Below, piece by piece: positions 23,674-31,761 of a stretch of DNA of 64,000 nucleotides. The stretch is from an uncultured Hungatella sp. (GTDB taxonomy: Bacteria; Bacillota; Clostridia; Lachnospirales; Lachnospiraceae): positions 1-64,000 of the forward strand of contig CAJUEJ010000004.1 in assembly GCA_910585435.1 (NCBI GenBank), given 5' to 3'. The position numbers and the translations under genes are program-made. The notes under the pieces are model-generated. The model ran no database searches and was not told the origin of the DNA. It was given only the letters and a program-made list of their open reading frames with translations. Numbering within the stretch: the first letter of the stretch is position 1; each line of letters starts with the position of its first letter.

Positions 23674-24969
23674 TTGTTAGAGATTAAGATAAATGAAGCT
23701 GAAAATGCTGCCAGAATCATAGTTGTAGGCGTGGGCGGAGCCGGCAATAATGCTGTAAACCGCATGATTGATGAGAACATTGCCGGAGTAGAGTTTATTG
23801 GTATTAATACGGACAAGCAGGCACTGCAGTTTTGTAAAGCCCCTACTGCCATGCAGATAGGTGAGAAGCTGACAAAAGGACTGGGTGCAGGAGCCAGGCC
23901 GGAGATTGGAGAGAAGGCAGCAGAAGAAAGTTCCGAAGAATTGGCGCAGGCCATGAGAGGCGCAGATATGGTGTTTGTAACCTGTGGTATGGGAGGCGGT
24001 ACCGGAACCGGTGCAGCCCCGGTTGTGGCGCAGATTGCCAAGGATATGGGTATCCTGACCGTAGGCGTTGTGACAAAGCCCTTCCGTTTTGAGGCCAAGA
24101 CCCGTATGACCAATGCCCTCCACGGTATCGACCGCTTAAAGGAGAATGTAGACACACTGATTGTCATCCCCAATGACAAGCTGCTTGAGATCGTAGATCG
24201 CAGGACAACCATGCCGGATGCCCTTAAAAAAGCGGATGAGGTTTTACAGCAGGCTGTCCAGGGAATCACGGATCTGATCAACGTGCCGGGACTGATTAAC
24301 CTGGACTTTGCCGATGTCCAGACGGTTATGACAGACAAGGGAATCGCCCATATCGGTATCGGCAAGGCCAAGGGAGACGAGAAGGCGGTGGAGGCTGTGA
24401 AGCAGGCTGTATCCAGCCCGCTTCTGGAGACCACTATCGAGGGTGCATCCCATGTGATTATCAATATTTCCGGAGATATCAGCCTTATCGAGGCCAATGA
24501 GGCCGCCAGCTATGTGCAGGAGCTGGCAGGGGATGATGCCAATATTATCTTCGGCGCCATGTATGATGAGAACGCTCAGGATGAGGCTACTATCACAGTG
24601 ATTGCCACAGGGCTGGATGACCGGGGAGCAGCCGGTGCAGGCTCTGTCTCCAAGGCCATGAGCGGTTTCGGCAATTTTAATCAGAAGAGCGGCACAGCAG
24701 AGGCAGCTGCCACTTCTCAGCCGAATCTCCCTCCCTTTACCATGGGGCGGCCCGCTCCCGGAGCTGCCAGGCCTGCCAGTCCTATGGACAACGGAACTAT
24801 GGGCGGCATGAACGGCGGAGGAATGAACGGTGGCATGAATGGCGGCGGCATGAACGGCCGGATGTCCGGGGGCATGGGAAGCGGGAACCCGGGAGGCACC
24901 CAGGGATACAGGTCCAATGCAAATGTGAAGGATATTACGATTCCTGACTTTCTTAAGAACAAGAGGTAG
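23674..24969 (+). CDS. ftsZ: Cell division GTPase FtsZ
   Basis: The 431-aa tubulin homologue forms the Z ring. GVGGAGNNAVNRM and the tubulin signature GGGTGTGAAP (about residue 107) are intact, as are the T7 loop region (NLDFADV) and the C-terminal anchor peptide (DITIPDFLKN). The start is TTG, supported by AAGGAGGAA directly upstream and the normal N-terminus. The linker carries a Gly/Met/Asn-rich run built from GGMNG units (about residues 370-400). Confidence 0.95.
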   Translation: MLEIKINEAENAARIIVVGVGGAGNNAVNRMIDENIAGVEFIGINTDKQALQFCKAPTAMQIGEKLTKGLGAGARPEIGEKAAEESSEELAQAMRGADMVFVTCGMGGGTGTGAAPVVAQIAKDMGILTVGVVTKPFRFEAKTRMTNALHGIDRLKENVDTLIVIPNDKLLEIVDRRTTMPDALKKADEVLQQAVQGITDLINVPGLINLDFADVQTVMTDKGIAHIGIGKAKGDEKAVEAVKQAVSSPLLETTIEGASHVIINISGDISLIEANEAASYVQELAGDDANIIFGAMYDENAQDEATITVIATGLDDRGAAGAGSVSKAMSGFGNFNQKSGTAEAAATSQPNLPPFTMGRPAPGAARPASPMDNGTMGGMNGGGMNGGMNGGGMNGRMSGGMGSGNPGGTQGYRSNANVKDITIPDFLKNKR

Positions 24970-25003
24970 GAGCCAGAAAACAGGATACACGTATGTGGTA
25001 AGC

Positions 25004-25032
25004 GCGCGGAGAGTTCTCTCCGCGCTTTTTTT
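25004..25032 (+). terminator. Rho-independent terminator after ftsZ
   Basis: GCGCGGAGAG and CTCTCCGCGC form a perfect 10-bp stem followed by seven T. Confidence 0.95.
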
Positions 25033-25072
25033 GTCATATTTTTCCGATAAAAAATCTGATTTTCATTCCCCG

Positions 25073-25107
25073 TTTTGACAAAATCTGAATTTAAAGTTTT
25101 TTATAAT
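25073..25107 (+). promoter_or_regulatory. Spo0A-type promoter of the spoIIGA-sigE operon
   Basis: TTGACA (25075-25080) and TATAAT (25102-25107) are perfect boxes but 21 bp apart. TTTTGACAAAA (25073-25083) is, on the other strand, TTTTGTCAAAA, which contains a match to the 0A box TTTGTCRAAA. The Bacillus spoIIG promoter has the same design: over-long spacing and dependence on Spo0A~P. Confidence 0.8.
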
Positions 25108-25138
25108 GTGTTTTATGAGACAGGAGGCAGGATGTCTT

Positions 25139-25954
25139 GTGATTGAATGGTACATAGATATATTTTTTCTTGTGAATTTTTCAATGGATGTGCTTCTTTT
25201 GCTGCTCTTAGGAAAGATTCTGAAGCTGCCCATAAAATGGCTCAGGCTGATTGCCGGAGGGATGGCCGGGGCCGGGGCTGCGTGTCTGGCAGTGTGGTTT
25301 TGGTATCTTCCGGCCATATGGGTCTGGCTTGGGGGAATTCTGCTGCCGGGAGGACTTATGATATGGATCGCTTTTTGCCCGGGGACCATGAGAGAATTTA
25401 TAAAGCAGGTTCTTGTGTTTTTTTTTGAGTCTTTCTGTGTGGGAGGAATTATGGAGGCCCTCTATGAGCATGTGGCAGAAAGCAGCCTGGCAGGAAAAGG
25501 AATGCCGGTATTGATCTGGGGGCTTTTGGCGGCAGGCGCCTGGTTTGGCTTTCGTTTTTTATGGCTGTCAGCTACAGAGATAAAAAAGGAGAGGCAGGAG
25601 TTATACAGAGTCAGCTTTCAGATTGGGAAAGAGAAAATATCCGCCGTCGGGTATCTGGATACGGGAAACTGCCTTTATGAGCCGAAGGAAGGGCGGCCGG
25701 TTCATATTGTCTCGGATAATCTTTGGAGAAAGTTAAAGTGTTCTGAGGCAGACGTTGTCTCTATTCCCTTTCGGACTATCGGAAACCCTCTGGGGATGAT
25801 GGAGGCAGCAAGGGTTGATGAGATGGAGGTTTGGGAGGAAAACGGCCGGAAAAGGATTTTCAGGGAACCTCTCATTGCCAGGGCACCCTTTAAGATAACC
25901 AGAGATGGAGGCTATGATGTGCTGCTCCATAAAGAAACCGATATGCAGACATGA
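25139..25954 (+). CDS. spoIIGA: Sporulation sigma-E processing peptidase SpoIIGA
   Basis: The 271-aa membrane protease has five N-terminal helices (starting YIDIFFLVNFSMDVLLLLLL) and a cytoplasmic aspartic-protease-like domain with GYLDTGNCLYEP; Asp174 is the catalytic residue. It cleaves the pro-peptide from SigE in the mother cell after a signal from the forespore. The GTG at 25139 was chosen for position behind AGGAGG and match to the family start; codons further upstream overlap the -10 region. Confidence 0.9.
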   Translation: MIEWYIDIFFLVNFSMDVLLLLLLGKILKLPIKWLRLIAGGMAGAGAACLAVWFWYLPAIWVWLGGILLPGGLMIWIAFCPGTMREFIKQVLVFFFESFCVGGIMEALYEHVAESSLAGKGMPVLIWGLLAAGAWFGFRFLWLSATEIKKERQELYRVSFQIGKEKISAVGYLDTGNCLYEPKEGRPVHIVSDNLWRKLKCSEADVVSIPFRTIGNPLGMMEAARVDEMEVWEENGRKRIFREPLIARAPFKITRDGGYDVLLHKETDMQT

Positions 25955-25980
25955 AATGCAACAAAAAGGAGGAATTACCC

Positions 25981-26721
25981 ATGGTAATCAAAGTATCAAT
26001 ACCTAACCGTTTTCAGTTCAAAACAGCACCCAGCTTTAAGACCATGCTGTTTCAGAGAGAGGGTGAGGTACATTATATAGGAGGCGCAGACATATTGCCG
26101 GCGCCGCTGGATATTGAGGAAGAGAACCGGATGATTGGCATGCTGGGCACAGAGGGAGAAAAGCAGGCGAAATCAGAGCTTATCGAACACAATCTCCGGC
26201 TGGTGGTGTACATAGCAAAAAAATTTGACAATACCAGCGTGGGGGTGGAGGATCTGATCTCCATAGGCACTATCGGGCTTATCAAGGCCATCAATACCTT
26301 TAATCCGGAGAAGAATATAAAGCTGGCTACCTATGCGTCCCGGTGTATTGAAAATGAGATCCTCATGTATCTCAGGAGAAACAACAAGACCAAGATGGAG
26401 GTGTCTATCGACGAACCGTTGAACGTGGACTGGGATGGAAATGAACTGCTACTCTCGGATATTCTGGGAACGGACGAGGATGTGATCTCCCGGGATATCG
26501 AGACGGAGACGGAGAAAAGCCTTTTAAATCTGGCAGTCAGCCGGTTAAGCCCCAGGGAGAGGAAAATCGTGCAGCTGCGGTACGGGCTGAACCGGGAGGA
26601 CGGGGAGGAGATGACACAGAAAGAGGTGGCAGACCTTTTGGGGATTTCCCAGTCCTATATATCCAGGCTGGAGAAAAAGATTATGAAGCGGCTTAAAAAA
26701 GAGATCGTAAGATTTGAATAG
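25981..26721 (+). CDS. sigE: RNA polymerase pro-sigma-E (mother-cell sporulation)
   Basis: The 246-aa sigma-70 factor has an N-terminal pro-sequence ending around EVHYIGGADILPAPL, matching the SigE cleavage zone EVYYIGG, so about 31 residues should be removed by SpoIIGA. Region 2 is NLRLVVYIAKKFDNTSVGVE and then ISIGTIGLIKA; region 4 is SRLSPRERKIVQLRYGL and LLGISQSYISRLEKKI. An ATG at 25951 overlaps spoIIGA, but the ATG at 25981 has AAAAAGGAGG and was preferred. Confidence 0.92.
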   Translation: MVIKVSIPNRFQFKTAPSFKTMLFQREGEVHYIGGADILPAPLDIEEENRMIGMLGTEGEKQAKSELIEHNLRLVVYIAKKFDNTSVGVEDLISIGTIGLIKAINTFNPEKNIKLATYASRCIENEILMYLRRNNKTKMEVSIDEPLNVDWDGNELLLSDILGTDEDVISRDIETETEKSLLNLAVSRLSPRERKIVQLRYGLNREDGEEMTQKEVADLLGISQSYISRLEKKIMKRLKKEIVRFE

Positions 26722-26728
26722 ATGGGAA

Positions 26729-26757
26729 GGCTGTCGCATTCTGCGGCGGCTTTTTTT
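26729..26757 (+). terminator. Rho-independent terminator after sigE
   Basis: GGCTGTCGC, ATTCT loop, GCGGCGGC (with G-U pairs), then seven T. Confidence 0.8.
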
Positions 26758-26990
26758 CTGAAAAAGTGAAAGGGATGGTTATTCTACATAAAGAAAACCC
26801 TGTCTATACCGGTTGTTTTGTTACAAAATACACAGCATTTTTTTAACATGAAAGCAAAAATTACAATACATATTCACAAAGGGCGCAAAAAAAGCGTAGA
26901 TAAATTGACGGTGGAACTTTATAATTATTTAAGAAATAGCAAGGGGAAATGAGATATATTTTCATTCCTACAAAACCATTAGGAGGGGCT

Positions 26991-27926
26991 ATGAAAGAGG
27001 TAAAAAAAACCCAAGGTGGCAATAAGACCACATTCAAAGTCTACATGCAGAATTACTGGCAGCTGTACCTTATGCTGGTTATTCCGGTAATCTACATGAT
27101 TCTGTTGCGCTACAAACCCATGCTGGGCGCGATTATCGCGTTTAAGAAGTTTAACATCTTCGCCGGCATCTGGGATAGCCCGTGGATCGGATTGGCTCAC
27201 TTTAAGGAAGCATTCAGCTCCAGAGATTTCTGGAATGCCTTAAAAAATACGCTGATTCTGAATCTGGGCGACCTGATACTTGGATTCCCGATGCCTGTCC
27301 TTCTGGCGGTGTTCCTGTTTGAGATCAAGAACATCGGTATCCGGAAGGCGACCCAGACCATTTTGTATCTGCCAAACTTCCTTTCCTGGGTTATTATCGC
27401 AGGTATCATCACCCAGTTATTCTCCACCAGTGGACTTGTCAATGAGATTTTCCGCAATATGGGGATGAGCGAAGTGAATTTCCTTAGTTCGCCGTTTATC
27501 TGGAGGTTCGTGTACTGGTTCTCAGGAATCTGGCATGATGCAGGTTACTCCCTGATTATCTATCTGGCGGCACTTACGGCTACGGATCCGTCTCTGGGCG
27601 AGGCAGCATACATAGACGGAGCTACCAGGCTTCAGAGAATCTGGCATGTGACCATCCCTCAGATCCGTCCTACTATCTCCACCCTGCTTATTATGCAGCT
27701 TGGCAAGATGGTATCCATCGACTTTGACCGTCCGTACATGATGGGCAATACCCTGGTAAAGAGCGCGTCTGACGTTATCAGTACCTATGTGTACAGCATC
27801 GGTCTTCAGGCAGCCAGATTTGACTTTGCAACCGCAGTAGGCCTGTTCCAGTCCGTAGTGGGAATTATCCTGGTTCTGTCTGTGAACAAGATTTCCAAGA
27901 AAATGGGTGAAGGAGGAATCATGTAA
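26991..27926 (+). CDS. Sugar ABC transporter permease, LplB-type
   Basis: The 311-aa permease has about six helices and the cytoplasmic EAA motif EAAYIDGATRLQRIWHVTIP, where the ATPase docks. The start YMQNYWQLYLMLVIPVIYMI and FKKFNIFAGIWDSPWIG are typical of LplB/YtcP-like importers of oligosaccharides. The ATG at 26991 follows TAGGAGGGGCT. No ATPase gene lies in the operon, so a shared MsmX/UgpC-type ATPase is expected. In the 230 bp upstream no clear promoter was found beyond a lone TATAAT at 26920. Confidence 0.9.
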   Translation: MKEVKKTQGGNKTTFKVYMQNYWQLYLMLVIPVIYMILLRYKPMLGAIIAFKKFNIFAGIWDSPWIGLAHFKEAFSSRDFWNALKNTLILNLGDLILGFPMPVLLAVFLFEIKNIGIRKATQTILYLPNFLSWVIIAGIITQLFSTSGLVNEIFRNMGMSEVNFLSSPFIWRFVYWFSGIWHDAGYSLIIYLAALTATDPSLGEAAYIDGATRLQRIWHVTIPQIRPTISTLLIMQLGKMVSIDFDRPYMMGNTLVKSASDVISTYVYSIGLQAARFDFATAVGLFQSVVGIILVLSVNKISKKMGEGGIM

Positions 27927-28792
27927 TGAGTACGTTAAACAGCAAAGGCGAGAGACGGTTTCAGCTGTGCTGGAACACCATCTTCATTGTAGTCAGCATT
28001 ATCGCCCTGATTCCTATTTTCCGGGTTATATCCGTTTCCTTAAGCTCCAAGGATGCCATTCTTTCCGGCAAGGTATTCCTGTATCCGGTACAGATCACCA
28101 CGGAGGCTTATGTAAGGGCATTCAGAAGCGGAAGCTTTTTATCCTCTTTCGGTTTTTCCATCGTTCTGATGCTGGTGGCGACAGTTGTGTGTATGGTGAT
28201 GACCATTCTGGCGGCATATCCGCTGTCCAAGACTACCCTAAAGGGCACGGGCATTATCATGACCCTGTTTGTTCTGACCATGTATCTGGATCCTGGTATT
28301 ATTCCGAAATATTTAAATATCCGGGATTTAAAGATGTTAGACAAGGTATGGGCTTTGATTATTCCGGAGGCCTTAAGCGCCTACAACATGATTATCATGT
28401 GTACCGCCTTCAAGAGCCTGGATTCCTCTCTGTATGAGGCAGCCAAGATCGACGGATGTACGGAATTCCAGGTTATGAGTAAGATTGCCCTTCCGCTGGT
28501 ATATCCTACCATGGCGACCCTGGCCCTGTTCTACGCAGTGGGCAGATGGAACCGTTTAAGCGACGTTCTCTACTATGTGAACTCTTCCAACCTGTATACT
28601 GTACAGATGGTATTGAAGCAGCTGATTGAGTCCATCAAGATTTCCCAGGAGGAGGGCGCGGTATCTCAGCTGGTAGCAGACAATATTAAATCCGCAAGTA
28701 TTGTAATCTCTATGACACCAATGGTAATTGCTTATCCGTTTATCCAGAAATACTTCACCCAGGGCATTATGCTTGGTGCGGTAAAGGGTTAA
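27926..28792 (+). CDS. Sugar ABC transporter permease, LplC/AraQ-type
   Basis: The 288-aa second permease starts on the last base of the previous stop codon (TAATG), so translation is coupled. It has six helices and the EAA loop YEAAKIDGCTEFQVMSKIALP. ISVSLSSKDAILSGKVFLYP near the N-terminus is characteristic of the carbohydrate CUT1 partner subunit. Together with the LplB-type permease it forms the membrane channel. Confidence 0.9.
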   Translation: MSTLNSKGERRFQLCWNTIFIVVSIIALIPIFRVISVSLSSKDAILSGKVFLYPVQITTEAYVRAFRSGSFLSSFGFSIVLMLVATVVCMVMTILAAYPLSKTTLKGTGIIMTLFVLTMYLDPGIIPKYLNIRDLKMLDKVWALIIPEALSAYNMIIMCTAFKSLDSSLYEAAKIDGCTEFQVMSKIALPLVYPTMATLALFYAVGRWNRLSDVLYYVNSSNLYTVQMVLKQLIESIKISQEEGAVSQLVADNIKSASIVISMTPMVIAYPFIQKYFTQGIMLGAVKG

Positions 28793-28839
28793 TGGTAAGA
28801 TAAAATAATTACAATAATAAAAGGGAGGTAATTTATTTC

Positions 28840-30489
28840 ATGAGAAAAGCAAGATTAGTGAAAAGCACAGTTGCAGTCGTGTTGTCGGCAGCTATGCTGG
28901 CAGGCTGTGGCGGCGGTTCTTCTTCCACAGGCGGCTCCGGTGATTCCGGAAACACCACAACCACGGCGGCAGCGGGAGGCAGCAGCGATAACAGCGGCGG
29001 CGGGGCAGCGGCCCCGGAGGCAAGCGGCGAGGAAGTCACCATCTCTGTTATGGTCTGGGACAGAGGAAATGCGGCTCCGGGAACAACACCGGAGGATAAT
29101 ACTCTGACAGATTACATCAAACAGAATGTGAAGGAAAAATACAACATAAATGTTGAGTATGTATCGGTTCCAAGATCTTCTTCGGATGACAAGGTAAACA
29201 TTATGATGGCCGGCGGCAATGCTCCTGACATCATCTTCACCTATAGCCAGAACCTGTTTAACAACTTTGCCCAGAACGGCGGACTTGCTGACCTGACAGC
29301 GGCTTATGATGCTTACGGCGTTAACTTAAAGCAGAATCAGGGCGAGATTCAGGCTATGGGCCAGTATGACGGCAAGCAGTACGCCATCCTGAAACAGAGA
29401 GGTCTTGAGATGCCTCGTCATCTGGGATTTATCCGTAAGGACTGGCTGGATGCCATGGGTATGGAGATTCCCAAGACCAAGGAAGAGCTGGCAACCTACC
29501 TTCAGGCAGTGAAAGACCAGAACCCGGGCGGAGTGGATAAGGTGATTCCGTGGGCCATGGGCGGCCGTGCCGACACAGAGAAGAACTATCTTACATTCGT
29601 AAGCTCCTATGTGGATCTGCCTACAGACAAGGACGCTTATGTATACAACGAAGTTTACATGGCAGTTGCACCGGGAGCTGTGGACGGTATCCGCAAGCTT
29701 AATGAGTTCTACAACGCAGGGCTTATCTCACAGGATTTCGCAACCGATACCACAGAGGATATCTACAAGGCCCAGGTTTCTGCAGGCAATGTAGGATTCT
29801 TCGTAGATGACACCGGCGGCACCAGCTGGGATCTGATGAGTATCTTATACAGCTCTACAGGCAAGACTGCATTCGTTCCGGTACAGTGCTTTGACCTTCC
29901 GGACGGTTCCTACCGCAGCGTATATGAGCCAAGATACGGTATGTATGTTATGGTTCCCAAGACCAGCGAAGCTAAAGTGGATGCATGTCTGAAGTATCTG
30001 GACTGGATGTCTGATCCGGAGATTGCTGAGAACATTTCCTACACTCCTGAGCATGAGAGAGACGAGGCAGGTGTTCCCATCGCTCTGACAGAGGCGCAGC
30101 TGTTTGAAAAGGGATATCCGGGAACCCTGGATGACTTAAGCATTGTCAACGGTTTCTTAGAGTGGATGACAAATAAGGATTCTGTAGTTTCTTACTGGAG
30201 CCAGAGCCAGGCAGTAGAGTGGGAAGACAAGGCATGGTTTGAGAACTACTACGATGTGATGAACGTAGGCAAGTTCCGCTATCCTACCTATCCGTTTATC
30301 TCCGATGCAGAAGCTAACTATGGCAAGAACATCGAGGATATGATGGTAGAATATGTATATCGCCTTATCAGCTGTCCTACCAGTGAGTTTGACGCTTTGC
30401 AGCAGGCAGAGTACAGCAATCTGCAGAATGCAGGACTTCAGCAGATTCTGGATGCCAGAGCAGAGTATTATGATGCAAATGTGCAGTAA
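28840..30489 (+). CDS. Sugar-binding lipoprotein of the ABC transporter (LplA-type)
   Basis: The 549-aa solute-binding protein has a lipoprotein signal ending LAGC (Cys23), a Gly/Ser/Thr linker and an SBP_bac_1 domain with TISVMVWDRGN and GGNAPDIIFTYSQNLFNNFA, like LplA/YtcQ proteins (about 500 aa). It binds the sugar outside the membrane and delivers it to the two permeases. The ribosome site AAAGGGAGG is strong. The absence of a clear substrate marker leaves the sugar unknown; oligogalacturonide or another plant or host glycan is possible. Confidence 0.9.
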   Translation: MRKARLVKSTVAVVLSAAMLAGCGGGSSSTGGSGDSGNTTTTAAAGGSSDNSGGGAAAPEASGEEVTISVMVWDRGNAAPGTTPEDNTLTDYIKQNVKEKYNINVEYVSVPRSSSDDKVNIMMAGGNAPDIIFTYSQNLFNNFAQNGGLADLTAAYDAYGVNLKQNQGEIQAMGQYDGKQYAILKQRGLEMPRHLGFIRKDWLDAMGMEIPKTKEELATYLQAVKDQNPGGVDKVIPWAMGGRADTEKNYLTFVSSYVDLPTDKDAYVYNEVYMAVAPGAVDGIRKLNEFYNAGLISQDFATDTTEDIYKAQVSAGNVGFFVDDTGGTSWDLMSILYSSTGKTAFVPVQCFDLPDGSYRSVYEPRYGMYVMVPKTSEAKVDACLKYLDWMSDPEIAENISYTPEHERDEAGVPIALTEAQLFEKGYPGTLDDLSIVNGFLEWMTNKDSVVSYWSQSQAVEWEDKAWFENYYDVMNVGKFRYPTYPFISDAEANYGKNIEDMMVEYVYRLISCPTSEFDALQQAEYSNLQNAGLQQILDARAEYYDANVQ

Positions 30490-30501
30490 GTCATAAAAAA
30501 T

Positions 30502-30562
30502 AGCCCATTACAGTTTCCTCACATCCATTTTCATATGGTAAAGGGTATGGCTGTAATGGGCT
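30502..30562 (+). terminator. Perfect 12-bp inverted repeat after the transporter genes
   Basis: AGCCCATTACAG (30502-30513) pairs with CTGTAATGGGCT (30551-30562) across 37 nt. There is no T tract, so it may protect the transporter mRNA 3' end and set lower expression of the kinase downstream. Confidence 0.5.
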
Positions 30563-30589
30563 GATGTTAGTTTAGGGGGAAAGCTTGTC

Positions 30590-31543
30590 ATGTATTGTGT
30601 GGGGATTGATTTGGGAGGAACGACAATTAAGGCTGGGATCGTGGATGAGGACTACAGGATTGTAAAATCAGGATCAGTCCCCACAGTCCTGGATGGCGGG
30701 GCGCCACAAATAGTCCGGGATATGGCAGAACTGGTATCCGGGCTTTTGGATGAGACAGGCATCGGGATGGATGAGATAGCATCTGTGGGGCTGGGGGTTC
30801 CAGGGACGGCAAACAAAAAGACCGGCGTCCTGGAGTATGCCAACAACCTGCATATGAAGGATGAACCTTTCATCCGGCTTTTGAAGCATTACTTTAAAAA
30901 GCCTGCCTATTTTACCAACAATGCCAATGCGGCTGCCTGGGGAGAGTATCTGGCCGGCTGCGGAAAAGGGTATCGTTCCCTTGTGATGGTGACCCTGGGG
31001 ACGGGAATCGGCGGCGGGTTGGTTCTGGACGGGAAATTATATGAGGGGTGCAATTTTGCCGCTGGTGAGTTCGGGCATTTTGTGATACAATGTGATGGTG
31101 AGATGTGCAACTGCGGACGCAGAGGGTGTTTTGAGGCCTATGCTGCTGTTGCCGGGCTGTGCCGTATGGCTGTGCAGGCCATGGAGACGGAGGAAGGGGA
31201 AAAAAGCCTTCTGTGGAGCATGTGCGGACAAAAAGCAGATGCAGTAGACGGACGGATGGTCTTTGAAGCCGCCGGGAAAGGGGATATGACGGCGGAGAGG
31301 GCAGTGGAAAAATATCTGTATTATGTGAGTGTGGGAATCACGGATATTATCAATGTGTTTCAGCCGGAGATTCTGTGTATCGGCGGAGGGGTCAGCCAGG
31401 CAGGGGAGCAGCTTTTGGAGCCTTTGAAAAGAATGGTGAATCAGCAGGTGTATACCAGGGATTCGGCGGTGAAGACGGAGATTGTTATAGCCTCTTTGGG
31501 GAATGATGCGGGGATTATTGGGGCGGCTATGCTGGATGAGTGA
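30590..31543 (+). CDS. ROK-family sugar kinase (glucokinase-like)
   Basis: The 317-aa protein starts CVGIDLGGTTIKAGIVDEDY, the ROK phosphate-binding loop. It shows VGLGVPGTANKKTG, the catalytic Asp region (YFTNNANAAAWGE, where Asp is replaced by Asn), TLGTGIGGGLVLDGKLYEG, the HxxE-type GEFGHFV and the Zn motif CNCGRRGCFEAY. ROK kinases phosphorylate glucose or other hexoses; no DNA-binding domain is present, so it is an enzyme rather than a NagC-type repressor. The usual catalytic Asp is in NDANAAALGE; here it reads NNANAAAWGE, worth checking. It probably phosphorylates the imported sugar. Confidence 0.85.
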   Translation: MYCVGIDLGGTTIKAGIVDEDYRIVKSGSVPTVLDGGAPQIVRDMAELVSGLLDETGIGMDEIASVGLGVPGTANKKTGVLEYANNLHMKDEPFIRLLKHYFKKPAYFTNNANAAAWGEYLAGCGKGYRSLVMVTLGTGIGGGLVLDGKLYEGCNFAAGEFGHFVIQCDGEMCNCGRRGCFEAYAAVAGLCRMAVQAMETEEGEKSLLWSMCGQKADAVDGRMVFEAAGKGDMTAERAVEKYLYYVSVGITDIINVFQPEILCIGGGVSQAGEQLLEPLKRMVNQQVYTRDSAVKTEIVIASLGNDAGIIGAAMLDE

Positions 31544-31553
31544 GGAGGGTCCG

Positions 31554-31698
31554 CCCGGGGCGGGAGTTATATAATTTCCTCCTGGGCACGCTCGCGCTAC
31601 GTGAAGAGCGTAGCGGTACGTAAGGCGCTGAAAGACAGCGCCTAAGTACCGACGGTCTTCAAGTACCCTGGAGGAAATTATATAACTCCCGCCCCGGG
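31554..31698. repeat. 145-bp element with 29-bp perfect terminal inverted repeats and inner hairpins
   Basis: The left arm (31554-31582, starting CCCGGGGCGGGAG) is exactly the reverse complement of the right arm (31670-31698). Inside are hairpin CGCTACG/CGTAGCG (31595-31615) and GGTAC-AGGCGCTG / CAGCGCCT-GTACC (31615-31650). The loop TGAAGA (31602-31607) is complementary to TCTTCA (31656-31661). It could be a MITE- or REP-like element or a structured RNA. No transposase is adjacent. Confidence 0.85.
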
Positions 31699-31761
31699 CT
31701 ACGTTATCTAAGGAGGCGAAGAGCGCGGGGGGAAGGAATTGAGGAAGGGACGGAAAGCAGG

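Noticed and set aside
23640..24497. 285-codon frame antisense to ftsZ
   Set aside because: Entirely opposite the FtsZ GTPase domain and Ser/Pro-rich; a shadow frame.
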